Positions 20,064 to 29,735 are shown, counted from the first letter of the stretch. The stretch is 64,000 nucleotides of DNA from Branchipolynoe longqiensis (GCA_030323885.1 CM059194.1:10340963-10404962), one strand, 5' to 3'. Notes: a model not told the origin generated them from the sequence alone. Program-made: numbers and translations.

Positions 20064-20879
20064 CTAGTCTTGTAGCAGCTGTCGGGCTAGTGTGCTCGAC
20101 TTTTCCAATCGTTTGTTGTAGTGGGTAGCAAACGATCGTGCTGTTTTCCATCCTGCATGGGCCAGGATTCGCTTGACAGAGATGCCAAGCAGTCGCGCCT
20201 TAGACGCCATAGCACCTCTTGTTGAGTGTGAAGCATATTTGTCCGTGTCAACGCCTGCCAATTTCAACATACTAATTGTCCATCTCGCTAGAGTATCTCG
20301 CGAAATGCCTTTGTGTGGCTTAATAAAGCTCACTAACAACTGTCTTGAAGTTCTCAAGTCCTTGGTCTTGGATATATAGGCCCTAATGGCTGATACAACA
20401 CAAAGTTTTGGGTCTTCTTTGAAACTACTTACACTAATAGTAGACAAAGGGTCACCTAATCTGTTAGATTTTAACAGCTTTGACAAATCAAATGTGGCCT
20501 CATTTCTATCTATCTCTAGGCCATCTAGTGTTAGGGCAACAATAGTTTGTCCCCTATGTCCTGTTACTAATAATAAGAGCAACGCTACCTTAAACCCTAA
20601 TTGTTTGAGATCTAAATGCCTATTATGAGGCCACTGTCTTAGCAAATCAAACACTACCGAAACATCCCAGAAGCGACTGTACTTCGGTTTGGGTGGGTTT
20701 CGTTGATAAATCGACCTTACAATCCAATGAATAACATGGTGTTTACCAAATGTCTCATTATTTATCCGTGGAAGGATGACGGATAAAGCACAGCGAGCAG
20801 CATTAATAGATCCAAACCCTAAGCCTTCGTCCTCTAACCCTCGGAGAAAATTACCAACTTGGGAAATAGTAGGATTCAT
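20064..20879 (-). CDS. DIRS-like tyrosine recombinase, catalytic domain
   Basis: A 271-residue frame holding the catalytic domain that integrates a circular DNA intermediate by site-specific recombination. Expected catalytic residues are all present: Arg109 in VTGHRGQT, His218 and Arg221 in SHSTRGAMAS, His241/Trp244 in AHAGWKTA, and nucleophile Tyr254 in FATHYNKR. The N-terminal core-binding domain is in a different frame upstream (20876-21157) with an ATGA overlap, so the full protein needs a frameshift or the copy is broken here. Confidence 0.85.
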   Translation of the reverse strand: MNPTISQVGNFLRGLEDEGLGFGSINAARCALSVILPRINNETFGKHHVIHWIVRSIYQRNPPKPKYSRFWDVSVVFDLLRQWPHNRHLDLKQLGFKVALLLLLVTGHRGQTIVALTLDGLEIDRNEATFDLSKLLKSNRLGDPLSTISVSSFKEDPKLCVVSAIRAYISKTKDLRTSRQLLVSFIKPHKGISRDTLARWTISMLKLAGVDTDKYASHSTRGAMASKARLLGISVKRILAHAGWKTARSFATHYNKRLEKSSTLARQLLQD

Positions 20880-21157
20880 GGTTTGACTTTCTTAATTAAA
20901 CAATAAACACCCCACTTTTTCAAATATGTGGTATACATTTTAACTGTACCTTTACGCCAAGCATCTGCGACAAGTCTTTGTTGTGTAATTTTATCTAAAC
21001 CGAATTGTTCTAAATATTTATTAAAAAAAGGAATGCCAACAACGGTGTTGTGGACACGTCCCCTCTTTGTTTTAGAGGGCCTTGGTGTGTCAGATTGCCT
21101 GGTGATCTTCGGAATCGGAGGCAATCTTTGGCGGCTGCCTGTATGCCCGATAGCCAA
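20876..21157 (-). CDS. DIRS-like recombinase, N-terminal core-binding part
   Basis: 93 residues containing FGLDKITQQRLVADAWR and TVKMYTTYLKKWGVYC, typical of the helical core-binding (SAM-like) domain that precedes tyrosine recombinase catalytic domains. It overlaps the end of the RT/RNase H ORF by 148 bp in another frame, as in other DIRS elements, and its stop overlaps the ATG at 20879. Confidence 0.75.
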   Translation of the reverse strand: MAIGHTGSRQRLPPIPKITRQSDTPRPSKTKRGRVHNTVVGIPFFNKYLEQFGLDKITQQRLVADAWRKGTVKMYTTYLKKWGVYCLIKKVKP

Positions 21158-22221
21158 AGTTGCGTGTCCCAGTTGGGAACGATTAATATTGCGTGTGCTT
21201 TGTCCATCTTTATCTTTCGGCTCACCCGGCTGATCAAGCTGAATGGGGGGAAGATATAATAAAATTTATTCTCCCATGTGATAGAAAAAGCATCTATATG
21301 CCAGGCATCAGGTTCTGGATGCCATGACACATATTTGTCAATTTTACAATTGTTTCGTGAAGCAAACAAGTCAACTTCAGGTTGGCCCCACTTTTGGCAC
21401 ACTGTGGTGAAAATGTCTGGATTAAGGGACCATTCCAAATGGTCATGAAAATGTCGACTTTTATGATCTGCTAAGGTATTTTGCGTTCGGGGAATATATG
21501 CTACTGTTAGCCAAACTTTATTCATTTGGGCCCATTCCCAAATTTTTCTAGCCATCGCATTACATGGCCTGGACTTTGTCCCACCCATGTTTCGTACATA
21601 TGCCATTGCCGTTGTATTATCCGTTAAAATACGGATGTGTTTACGTGGTACCTTAACTAAACTAGCAAGGCCTAAATAAATAGCTTGTAGCTCTAAAACA
21701 TTAATGTGATCTGCATTTTCTTCTTTCAACCAACGTCCCCCTGTTGCTATGGAATCGCAATGTGCCCCCCAACCTTCTAATGAAGCATCAGTAGTCACTA
21801 CTGTATTGGGTTCATTCATCCGTATAGGATTGGGGGAATTTTGAATATTATTAAACCACAAGTTAATGTCTTTCATTCCATCCTCTGAAATAAACATTTT
21901 TCTTTCAAAATTGCCTTTAGTACGAGCCAACCCTAAGTTCTTATCTATTTCTAAAGATTTTATGTGGGCTTTACCATATAGAATAGCCGGGGCGTAAACA
22001 ATAAGTATGCCAACTAGCACCGCGACCTGTCTTATCTTTGGCCTACTTAAGGCGACCAAGTGAGACGCCGTATCGTGAAACTTAGTCAGCTTGTTATCGG
22101 GGAGTGAAACAGTCATACACCGTGTGTTAATAATAAAGCCTAAACATTTAAGTTCAGTTGTGGGGACAAAAACTGACTTGTTATGATTCAAATAAAACCT
22201 AACGTTGTCAGAAGGGAACAT
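21010..22221 (-). CDS. DIRS-like pol: RT C-terminus, RNase H, methyltransferase-like domain
   Basis: A 403-residue frame. It starts in the RT thumb region (ELKCLGFIINT). RNase H motifs follow: VTTDASLEGWG (first Asp), NVLELQAIYLG (Glu), RILTDNTTAMA (Asp). The C-terminal third has QPEVDLFASRNN and EPDAWHIDAFSITW, the block annotated as an adenine-methyltransferase-like domain in DIRS elements. It overlaps the preceding RT frame by 34 bp. The RT reads through cleanly only if one base is gained or lost near 22200, so the copy is probably inactive. Confidence 0.85.
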   Translation of the reverse strand: MFPSDNVRFYLNHNKSVFVPTTELKCLGFIINTRCMTVSLPDNKLTKFHDTASHLVALSRPKIRQVAVLVGILIVYAPAILYGKAHIKSLEIDKNLGLARTKGNFERKMFISEDGMKDINLWFNNIQNSPNPIRMNEPNTVVTTDASLEGWGAHCDSIATGGRWLKEENADHINVLELQAIYLGLASLVKVPRKHIRILTDNTTAMAYVRNMGGTKSRPCNAMARKIWEWAQMNKVWLTVAYIPRTQNTLADHKSRHFHDHLEWSLNPDIFTTVCQKWGQPEVDLFASRNNCKIDKYVSWHPEPDAWHIDAFSITWENKFYYIFPPFSLISRVSRKIKMDKAHAILIVPNWDTQLWLSGIQAAAKDCLRFRRSPGNLTHQGPLKQRGDVSTTPLLAFLFLINI

Positions 22222-22910
22222 AAATCGTCAACAGCGTGTTGACACTCATCAAATGATTGTGAAACAATGAAAGAATCATCAATGTAAGGGAACATAGTAT
22301 GACCCTTATTTGCCATGACCGAAAAAACCGGTGTCAATAATTTAGTAAACAAGCGTGGAGCGCATGCTAAGCCATTTGGCATACATGTAAATTGAAATAG
22401 TCTATCTTCCCAAATAAATCTTAAGAATTTGCGGTGTCCTTCAAATATCGGGACAGTATAATATGCATCTTGTAAATCAACACTAGCCATCCAAGCATTC
22501 TCTGTAACCAAGTCTTTGGCAGTGTCCAGGGAAAACATTTTGAAATGTTGATATTCTACAAGTACGTTCAACTTAGTTAAATCTAAAATCATGCGAATAT
22601 CGCCATTTGGCTTTGGCCTTGAAAATATATTAGAGATAAATTCTCCTGGGGTGTGATGCACCTCTTCAATGATACCTTTAGATTCAAAAAGTGCAACTTG
22701 TTCTGATAATGCTTGTTTCTCCAAATTATTAAATCTATATGGGAAAGGTACCCGTTGTTGTAACGGGATTTCAGTAAATGGAATCTTAACACCGGTAACA
22801 ATATCTAAAATGTTAACGTCAGTAGTGATTTCGTACCAAGAAGAAATACAATTAAATATGTTCCCCGCACAAAATTCGCTTACATCTGTTTGTGTAGATT
22901 CTGCCACCAA
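22188..22910 (-). CDS. DIRS-like reverse transcriptase, fingers/palm
   Basis: 240 residues. The RT palm motifs are present: IRMILDLTKLN, ASVDLQDAYYTVPI (first catalytic Asp), LFQFTCMPNGLACAP, and the catalytic box MFPYIDDSFIVS. It begins 30 bp after the gag stop and ends at TTLGFI, where the frame breaks into the 21010-22221 ORF. Confidence 0.88.
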   Translation of the reverse strand: MVAESTQTDVSEFCAGNIFNCISSWYEITTDVNILDIVTGVKIPFTEIPLQQRVPFPYRFNNLEKQALSEQVALFESKGIIEEVHHTPGEFISNIFSRPKPNGDIRMILDLTKLNVLVEYQHFKMFSLDTAKDLVTENAWMASVDLQDAYYTVPIFEGHRKFLRFIWEDRLFQFTCMPNGLACAPRLFTKLLTPVFSVMANKGHTMFPYIDDSFIVSQSFDECQHAVDDLCSLLTTLGFI

Positions 22911-22940
22911 CTTAGGAAGTTGGGTTTGTGTAGCAATGTC

Positions 22941-24263
22941 TTATTTGTTGCCTGGGCGTGGGAAGGATTGTTTCGGGGCAAACTCCTTCCTGAACGGGCG
23001 GTTCCCGTCGTTCCAACCTTGCCTGTCTCCCCGACCTCTGCCTCTGGGCTGAAAGCCGTAGGACGGGCCGGACCTGCCAGCTCTGCCTCCTCGGCGAGGA
23101 CGAAAATCCCCTCGGGGGCGATGAAATCTTGACGAGTCGGCTTTCTTGGCCGGCTCAAGGTTACGACCACTCTTGGCTTCCGTCTCGACCTCCTTGAAGA
23201 GGTATGGAAGTTGGCCACCAAACATTTTCCCTTTATCCACAGGTTTGCCCTTGATGGGTTTGGGCGGCAAAAAGAGAGTATACTCCTTGCCATCGTTGTC
23301 CATGACCTTCTTAGATCTGGCTACGTCCTTCCCAGCTTGTGTGGTGACCGCTTTGAACACGTTTTCGTATCTACGGTAGCTCAAGAAGTTACTGGCAGCT
23401 GTGAGGAGGGCCACGCCCTTATCCATGCCTCTGGCCAGTGAGGAGAACTTGTTCTCAGTTTGCATCCGGTTAGCTACCGGAACGACTGAGGCGAGGACCC
23501 CTAAGACTGCTTTGTGAACGGTAAACAGAGCAGTCTCGAAGCGCTTCTTCTCCTCATTCAGATGGATCCCAGCGTCCATCTCTTTCACTACACTATCCGG
23601 GATACCTTTTATCCCGGAAATTTGCTCAGTGATTTTGTTGATCACTTCAGCTGGCTTAAAGGTGTTAAAATGTCCCTTTATAGTCTCGCGCATCATAGTC
23701 GTTGTTCTGACTTTCTTTCCCTTTTGGATCGGGCAGCGCTTCCGAATCTTGCCTCCCAGGTTGGCATAAAGGCCAGCTCTTTCCGTGTCTGAGTCCGACT
23801 CAGTAGTTGACGAGTCGGACGATGAATCGGAAGAAGAATCTTTCTTCTTCTTCTTCTTCTTACTTTTCTTCTTTGGCTTCTTCACTTTCTTGCCCTTGGT
23901 GGCTTTGGTGTAATCATCACCAGAGGAGCTAGCCGGTCGTTTCCGCTTTTTGGCCTTAGGGCGCCGGGGCTCAGGTGCCGAATCCCTCTCTTCGAAATCA
24001 GAGACATCCTGCCAGTCTGAGTCAGCTGGCGGGAATTGTTGGTCCTTGCTGTGGAGCTCCTTCATCTTTTGCTCCACTAGCCTATTGACCTGTAAGGTCA
24101 AATCGCCTGGGAACACCTCGTTGTCCTCACTCTCTCTATCTGAGAGCACATGTGCCCCCTGTAGTGGGGACGGCGGAGCTGTCCGATCCGGTGACGTATC
24201 GTAGCCGGTAGGCACGCGTCCCTCCGCAGCGGCGGGCGGCGGTTTGTTTCGCTTCGTAGCCAT
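22941..24263 (-). CDS. DIRS-like gag protein
   Basis: 440 residues, the presumed nucleocapsid/RNA-binding protein. The N-terminus is acidic and Pro-rich. A Lys-rich stretch (KKPKKKSKKKKKKKD) and a Ser/Asp run (SSSDSSSDSSTTESDSD) follow at about 130-160, and the C-terminus is Arg/Gly-rich (RPRRGGRAGRSG, QPRGRGRGDR), suited to nucleic-acid binding. No zinc knuckle is seen. The start ATG (24263) is followed by a Lys/Arg-rich MATKRNKPPP. Intact over its length. Confidence 0.75.
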   Translation of the reverse strand: MATKRNKPPPAAAEGRVPTGYDTSPDRTAPPSPLQGAHVLSDRESEDNEVFPGDLTLQVNRLVEQKMKELHSKDQQFPPADSDWQDVSDFEERDSAPEPRRPKAKKRKRPASSSGDDYTKATKGKKVKKPKKKSKKKKKKKDSSSDSSSDSSTTESDSDTERAGLYANLGGKIRKRCPIQKGKKVRTTTMMRETIKGHFNTFKPAEVINKITEQISGIKGIPDSVVKEMDAGIHLNEEKKRFETALFTVHKAVLGVLASVVPVANRMQTENKFSSLARGMDKGVALLTAASNFLSYRRYENVFKAVTTQAGKDVARSKKVMDNDGKEYTLFLPPKPIKGKPVDKGKMFGGQLPYLFKEVETEAKSGRNLEPAKKADSSRFHRPRGDFRPRRGGRAGRSGPSYGFQPRGRGRGDRQGWNDGNRPFRKEFAPKQSFPRPGNK

Positions 24264-24927
24264 CGGTAGTCTGTAACCAAAAAAGGAAACTTAGTAACCG
24301 GAATCCACTCAACTGAACACCAAAGTGACGCCAGGGAACCTGGGTTGAGGATCTTATTGGTAAAGAGTAACGTATTTACACCGTTCTCAATACAGGCGTG
24401 GTAAGCTAAGTTTTCCGTAGGTTTTGGGTATCGAAACCAACCATACGTGGGGTAGGCTTCTAGAACCTCCCATCTCTCTGTCGCGTACACTTCTCTCACC
24501 CGCGGCTACTGCGCCAGCAAGTGAGAGAAAATGCTACGAAACTCAGAGAAACGCCTCATCAAAAGGGGAGTCTATAAAAGAAACCCAGGATCATCCCCAA
24601 CAACACCCTCTATTAGGGTCCGAAGGAATCTCCACAGGAGATGTGACGGTGTCAACATCTCTACCCGTACAAAGCGGGTTTAATCGAAGCACGGAACCAA
24701 GACAAAGGAATCCTTTGTTCTATCCGATTCAATTTTTTAAATGCTAATCTTGTCCAAACTGGACGTACGAAAGTTCTGAACTTTCCAATCTAGATGCGAT
24801 AGTGCATCATAAACAAGCTTAACCAAAATAATCACGATTACTTACAGTTATTAGCTTTTTGTAGATAAATCCAACTGGAGCAACTCACGAGCGTCCTCCG
24901 GTCGTGAGTTTTTTATGCTAATTGCTG
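24264..24927. other. 5' leader of the DIRS-like element, ends at the gap
   Basis: No ORF. A perfect 8-bp-stem hairpin (ACTCACGA...TCGTGAGT) followed by TTTTTT is at 24885-24916 (plus strand). Its role is unknown. If the element has inverted terminal repeats, the right one is probably in or beyond the gap. Confidence 0.5.
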
Positions 24928-25427
24928 NNNNNNNNNNNNNNNNNNNNNNNNNNNNNNNNNNNNNNNNNNNNNNNNNNNNNNNNNNNNNNNNNNNNNNNNN
25001 NNNNNNNNNNNNNNNNNNNNNNNNNNNNNNNNNNNNNNNNNNNNNNNNNNNNNNNNNNNNNNNNNNNNNNNNNNNNNNNNNNNNNNNNNNNNNNNNNNNN
25101 NNNNNNNNNNNNNNNNNNNNNNNNNNNNNNNNNNNNNNNNNNNNNNNNNNNNNNNNNNNNNNNNNNNNNNNNNNNNNNNNNNNNNNNNNNNNNNNNNNNN
25201 NNNNNNNNNNNNNNNNNNNNNNNNNNNNNNNNNNNNNNNNNNNNNNNNNNNNNNNNNNNNNNNNNNNNNNNNNNNNNNNNNNNNNNNNNNNNNNNNNNNN
25301 NNNNNNNNNNNNNNNNNNNNNNNNNNNNNNNNNNNNNNNNNNNNNNNNNNNNNNNNNNNNNNNNNNNNNNNNNNNNNNNNNNNNNNNNNNNNNNNNNNNN
25401 NNNNNNNNNNNNNNNNNNNNNNNNNNN
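24928..25427. other. Assembly gap, exactly 500 N
   Basis: A run of 500 undetermined bases. The round number suggests a placeholder scaffold gap rather than a measured size. Confidence 0.98.
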
Positions 25428-25462
25428 GGCGGCCTGATTTCCCAGTGGGGCAGCACTATTAA
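25428..25462 (+). mobile_element. SINE-A fragment at the gap edge
   Basis: GGCGGCCTGATTTCCCAGTG through GCAGCACTATTAAGTCGCC, a piece of the SINE-A body. It abuts the truncated 5' end of the Ngaro-type element. Either the SINE truncated the element or the contig edge joins unrelated repeats. Confidence 0.75.
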
Positions 25463-25465
25463 GTC

Positions 25466-25927
25466 GCCAACTTAGTTCACCCCTGGGCCACCGTCCGCCG
25501 TTATTCCGAGACGGTATTTACGTGGATCGCGGACGGAAGACTCCCACACGTCTGGCACGACCCCACGACCATTAACATGGACCGCATGGAGGCCCTCACC
25601 ACACCCACCGCTGCCCTGCCCACGCCCACTCGCTCCTCCGACTCCGCCCGCCCCGCCCCCAGACCCCAGGCACGCCCCCAGACCGACACTCGGATCACCT
25701 TTAGCCGAGACTCCCACGGCGCCCCCTGCCCCTCATGGAACTGTGACCCGGCCTTCTGCGACCGGGCGGGGACCGGCGAGACCCATGGGGAGGGGGCGTC
25801 GAGGTATCGACACGCTTGTCCCTACTGCGCAAACGTGAGAAAAATCTTAACGATACACTCTGAGGCCGTCTGCCTCAGCAAGAGAGGCCGTGACCGGGGG
25901 GCCCCCGCCCCCTCGGCGGATTTTTAG
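25466..25927 (+). pseudogene. Ngaro gag C-terminus with Cys/His zinc-binding tail (truncated)
   Basis: The frame starts within gag (SETVFTWIADGRLP). It ends in a Cys/His array: PCPSWNCDPAFCDRAG, then YRHACPYCANVRKIL and IHSEAVCLSKR. The same pattern (PCAAWNRDPASC, AYCANVCRIL, RHSEAVCNTKR) occurs in the right copy near 33.8 kb. The spacing suggests a zinc-binding fold, probably for RNA packaging. The N-terminal half of gag is missing at the gap. Confidence 0.75.
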
Positions 25928-26790
25928 TCCGCCGCCCCCTCCAGCTCGGCCTGGAGGGACCCAGCCAGCCCCACCCAACCCCCCATGCCGACCCCCGCAC
26001 ACCCACAACCGACCCTCCTCACATCTCGCCGCCTCGTGACTCACCGCCTCCACCCCCGGCGCCTCACATCTCCCCGCCCTCTCACATCTCCCCGCCGTCT
26101 CGGCCCACCCGCGCCCTGACCGCAGAACCACAAACCGCTCACACCACACCCGGCTTCAAAGGCCCCCCCCCCGGCCGCCGCCCGTGACCACCCCACCGAC
26201 CGCCACGACCCAACAGACCCTCCCTCAGACCGCCAGATTTCACCCAACCGCCACCCCTCTCTCATCTCCGCCGACCACCCGGCCACCGCACACCACGGTC
26301 TCGCCACAGGCCCCGCCTGTGAAGTGGCCGCCCTTGCCACCCTGGCGGCCCCCCATGCCACCGGCGCCACCCACGCCACCCACGCCACCCACGCCACCCA
26401 CGCCACTCACGCTTCCCCGGAAGCGACCAGCCCCCACCCCGCCAACGCCCAGCCCAGCCCGCCACCAGGCGGCCACTACCAACACCACAACCCCCCCCGC
26501 AGCCCTCCCCCACCGCCCACCTCGCCGCAGACGCCGCCGCCCCCCCTCACCCTCCCCCGGCGATACAGCCTACCTAACACACCTCCCCGGCCTCCCCCCC
26601 GACCCCCACACCCACCCCCCCGCCCTCACCTCCACCTTCGCCGCCCACCTCAACCCCTCACCGCTCCTCTCCCCCCACCCCCCCCCCCCCCACCCCCCCC
26701 CACCACGACCTCAGCGAGCATATCACCGGTAGTCAACCCCACGTCCAAGACACCCTCCCCGCCGCCCCATCCTGCGGCCCCTCCCCTCGA
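25928..26790 (+). other. C-rich, Pro/Thr-rich linker between gag and pol
   Basis: C-rich coding-like sequence giving Pro/Thr/His-rich frames, including CCACGC repeats near 26350-26410 and long C runs near 26680-26700. An equivalent linker lies at about 33010-33700 in the right copy. It may be a disordered gag-pol spacer; the true frame cannot be fixed because homopolymers break it. Confidence 0.6.
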
Positions 26791-27170
26791 CTAACCACCC
26801 CACCCTCCTCGCCATCTGGTCCCACGCCTCCGGCGAGGCCTGGGCTCGCTACCCCACCTTCACCCGCGCATACACCGCATTAAGGGAAGCGGGCCTCCCC
26901 AATTTGTTCGCCGCCCGCATCCCCCTTCCCTCTGGCCTCCACATCCCCGCATGGTGCGCCCGCCTCCGCGAATACCCCGACTCCGCCCTACTCTACCTCC
27001 TTGAGTTTGGATTCCCCTCCAACTTCTCTCCCGCCCAACCTTCACGAACCACCGCGAGCCCCCCGAGCACGCCCCACACATACAGAGCTTCATTAAGACA
27101 GAGCTCGCCCTCGGAGCCCTCGCGGGCCCTTTCACCATCCCTCCCTTCACACCATGGACTCAGGTCTCCC
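26791..27170 (+). pseudogene. Ngaro pol, N-terminal block before RT
   Basis: Frames carry LPNLFAARIPLPSGLHIPAW and LLYLLEFGFPSNFS (MFAARIPLPSG frame from 26904), then, after a frame change near 27050, IQSFIKTELALGALAGPF. The right copy shows the same blocks (FLAARIPLPSGLHIPAW, VVDLLEFGFPGNYS). At about 27170 the left copy lacks roughly 13-16 bp present in the right copy, which causes the shift into the RT frame at 27154. Confidence 0.75.
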
Positions 27171-28458
27171 CGATGATGACCTGGGCAAGAGGCGGGTCAT
27201 CGTCGACCTCTCCTTCCCCCCCGGCGCCAGTGTCAATGCCGGCATCCCCCGCCGGGAATACCTCGGGAAACCACACACCTATGCCCTCCCCTCAGTCGCT
27301 GACCTCGGCCGCCGCCTTACGGGAGAGGGCCCCGGTGCCTACTTATGGTCAGCCGACATCTCGCGGGCCTACCGGCAACTCCGCACAGACCCCCTCGCCT
27401 GCCCCCTATATGGTATCACCCTCGACGAAAAGATATACATTGACCTCGCCCTCCCATTTGGCTGCCGCTCCTCGGGCACGGCATGTGTCCGCGTGACGGC
27501 CGCCGTCGCCTGGATAATGAGGCGCGACGGTTTCCATATCCTTGTCTATGTCGACGACTTTGTCGGGTGCGAGGCTTCATACCTCAGGGCCTGCCAGGCC
27601 TTTGATGCCTTCCTCGCCCTCGCCGCCGCCCTCGGGCTCGACGTGGTGCCCGGGAAATGTCATCCCCCTGCTGTCCGCCTCACCTGGCTGGGATTCGCCC
27701 TCGACAGCGAGGCGATGACAGTCCGCATTGCCCCCGACAAGGTTGACGATCTCATCCTCTCCTGCGAGGCCCGCCTCACCAGCCCCGCCATAGCTCGACA
27801 CCATGTCAGCAGTTGCGTCCTCCCCACCCGGAGGTTCATGAGTCGCCTCCTCGGGGTACTCCGCGGCTGCTTCGGCTGCACCTCACTCACCCTCGACGAC
27901 GACGCCCTCCGGGACCTGAGGTGGTTCGCCTTCTACGGCCGCGCCTCCAACGGGCTCCACCTCCTCCGTGCCCCGGCGGGGCGCACCTACGTCATAGAGT
28001 GCGACTCGTGCCTCACGGGCGGGGGCGCCTTCTCTGCGACGCACTGCTACGCCCGAGGGTACACCTCGGACTTCCGGGTGCGGTTCCCCAACATCCATGA
28101 ACTTGAGGCGGTCAACCTCGTTGTGGCCCTCCGTGCCCTCATGCCTGATGACGCCGTGGGGGCCACCGTCGTCATCAACACAGATAATATGGCCTCCGCC
28201 GCCTCCCTCACCTCGGGCCGCGCCCGGGATGCCACCCTCGGGACATGCGCTCGGGAGCTCTGGCTCCTCGCGGCGACGGGCTGCTTCACCCTCACGATAC
28301 TGCACAAGCCCGGGGCGGGGCTCGTCTTCGCTGACGCATTCAGCCGCACCCACCTCGACGGGCCCTGGGCCGAGGTCGCCCGCGCCGGCATGGCCCGCCT
28401 CGGGTTCCGCCGCATATCCCCCTCACACGATGACTTCCCATTTAATCCCGGCCTCTGA
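27154..28458 (+). CDS. Ngaro reverse transcriptase and RNase H
   Basis: A 434-residue open frame. RT: KRRVIVDLSFPPG (13-25), the first catalytic Asp68 in SADISRAYRQL, and the catalytic box VYVDDFVG (131-138). RNase H: Asp284 in VIECDSCLTGGGAF, Glu318 in HELEAVNLV, Asp344 in VINTDNMAS, and Asp394 in VFADAFSR. There is no methyltransferase-like domain, as expected for Ngaro rather than DIRS. Compared with the right copy it lacks about ten residues before SSCVLPTRRF (in-frame deletion near residue 217). The stop at 28458 overlaps the recombinase start at 28430 by 29 bp. The real protein start is upstream, across a frameshift. Confidence 0.9.
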   Translation: MDSGLPDDDLGKRRVIVDLSFPPGASVNAGIPRREYLGKPHTYALPSVADLGRRLTGEGPGAYLWSADISRAYRQLRTDPLACPLYGITLDEKIYIDLALPFGCRSSGTACVRVTAAVAWIMRRDGFHILVYVDDFVGCEASYLRACQAFDAFLALAAALGLDVVPGKCHPPAVRLTWLGFALDSEAMTVRIAPDKVDDLILSCEARLTSPAIARHHVSSCVLPTRRFMSRLLGVLRGCFGCTSLTLDDDALRDLRWFAFYGRASNGLHLLRAPAGRTYVIECDSCLTGGGAFSATHCYARGYTSDFRVRFPNIHELEAVNLVVALRALMPDDAVGATVVINTDNMASAASLTSGRARDATLGTCARELWLLAATGCFTLTILHKPGAGLVFADAFSRTHLDGPWAEVARAGMARLGFRRISPSHDDFPFNPGL

Positions 28459-29385
28459 TCCAGGTTTCTCCCCGGCCGAGGTGGACAATGTCGCCCGCCT
28501 ACGCCTCGCCTCCCTCACCCCTGCGACATGGAAGAACCGTCGACGCCAGGCTCGGGAGTACGTCGCCTACCTCGTTGCCCGAGGGCTCGCCCCCCTCGAC
28601 CCCTCCAACTTCGAGATCGCCGCCTACGCGGCCTCCCTCTACGCCCGCGGCCTCGCCCCGGCGTCCATCAAGAATGCCCTCTCCGGAGCACGCTCCTGGG
28701 TCGAGGCCGCATGGGGAGCCACCGCCGCCTTCGACTCTGCCCTCGCCAAGGACGTCTGCCGAGGAGGCGAGCGTGCCTCCAGCCATGTTCCTCGCCAGGC
28801 GCCCCCTCTGATGCCTCACCACCTCGCCCTCGTCATCTCTCACCTCGCCCTCGCGGGGCCGGCCTCGCTCGTCCCTCGGGCCGCCCTCCTCCTCGGGTAC
28901 TTCGGCATGCTGCGACAGTCGAACCTGTCATCCTGGCGCCCGGGGACCTCCGGGTCACGGTCAGGACCTCCAAGACCATATCCGGCCCTGTGGGCGCCGT
29001 CGCCCTATTCATCCCTGCTTGCCCGAGGCCAGGGCTCTGCCCTCTGACCGCTTGGAATGCCGCCGCATGGCAGTGTCCTGCGCCTCCCGACGCCCCGGCT
29101 TTCATCATGCCCTCGGGCCGGCCCCTCAACCCGCGCTCCCTAACTGCCCTCCTGCGAGGCGTCCCGGGGGCCGAGGCCTTTACCCTCCACAGCCTACGCC
29201 GGGGCCCCGCACAGGCCTGCCATGCCGCCGGAGTCGACATCTCCGACATCATGGCCCAGGGGACTTGGACCTCTGAGGCGGTGCACGCATACGTGCCCCG
29301 CCTCGCCCCCTCGGCGGCCCCTCGAGCCCTCTCCTCTGTCTTGGTTGAGGGCTCCTCCGATCCACCTCCCGGGCCCAACTACTAA
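28430..29385 (+). pseudogene. Ngaro tyrosine recombinase, one frameshift
   Basis: Starts at ATG 28430 (MTSHLIPASDPGFSP), overlapping the end of RNase H. The core-binding domain is clear (TPATWKNRRRQAREYVAYL, PASIKNALSGARSWVEAAW). The catalytic domain begins LLLGYFGMLRQSNL (catalytic Arg). The frame then shifts near 28930 and continues as APGDLRVTVRTSKT, FTLHSLRRGPAQA (His and Arg) and MAQGTWTSEAVHAYVPR (Trp and nucleophile Tyr), ending at 29385. All catalytic residues are present, but in two frames. Confidence 0.85.
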
Positions 29386-29628
29386 CATTGCTCAAACTGA
29401 CATTGACACTTCAATCATGACACCTCATATATCTTGACGATGCCTCATATATTATACTCTATATATCCCTATACTCATGATTGATCACTGCTTTTACATG
29501 TTGATGCCTATCTTCCATTATATACCTATATACTCATGCTTGATGTACTTATCCATGTTTATACCGGCATTTCTCAATAAAATGCCTTTTATCCACTCAT
29601 GCCTCCTCATCATTCCTTGTCGCGCATC
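29386..29628 (+). other. B1-type 3' region of the left Ngaro copy, with poly(A) signal
   Basis: AT-rich, with an imperfect repeat of ATATACTCATGCTTGAT/TATACTCATGATTGAT and AATAAAATGCC at 29577. It ends GCGCATC, directly before GGTCGTAATG, where A2 starts. Confidence 0.7.
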
Positions 29629-29735
29629 GGTCGTAATGCTCGCATTGCGGTTGATGCGAGGTGAGGGAGGACCCCCCCCCCCTTTTCTTCCTCCAGCCGT
29701 TGGCCATTACCTAATCTCCCGCTCTTCCTTCCCTT
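29629..29735 (+). repeat. A2 repeat of the left Ngaro copy, interrupted
   Basis: GGTCGTAATGCTCGCATTGC opens the repeat, as in A1/A2 of the right copy and the solo unit at 59832. It stops at CTTCCCTT, where the antisense right copy begins. The predicted continuation is at 35246. Confidence 0.8.

Larger units (their letters stand above)
20064..24263 (-). mobile_element. DIRS-like tyrosine recombinase retrotransposon, coding part
   Basis: On the minus strand the order is gag-like ORF, RT/RNase H/methyltransferase-like ORF, then tyrosine recombinase overlapping the RT ORF. This is the DIRS-group arrangement. Composition is close to neutral, unlike the very GC-rich Ngaro copies to the right. The termini are not resolved: the right flank runs into the N gap 660 bp beyond gag, and the left may involve the inverted repeat at 19551-19890. 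Two frame breaks are present. Confidence 0.85.
25463..29735 (+). mobile_element. Ngaro-type retrotransposon, left copy (5'-truncated)
   Basis: Plus-strand element with gag tail, Pro-rich linker, RT/RNase H, tyrosine recombinase, then a B1-like 3' region with AATAAA and the start of an A2 repeat (from 29629, GGTCGTAATGCTCGCATTGC). The A2 repeat is interrupted at 29735/29736 by the antisense right copy and seems to resume at 35246. It is extremely GC-rich, so many spurious long frames exist on the other strands. Confidence 0.85.

Noticed and set aside
24885..24916. Rho-independent-type terminator hairpin with T run
   Set aside because: The structure is real, but bacterial terminators do not apply in an animal genome. 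It was kept only as a note.
24851..25475. Open frames of about 200 codons across the gap
   Set aside because: They consist of undetermined bases.
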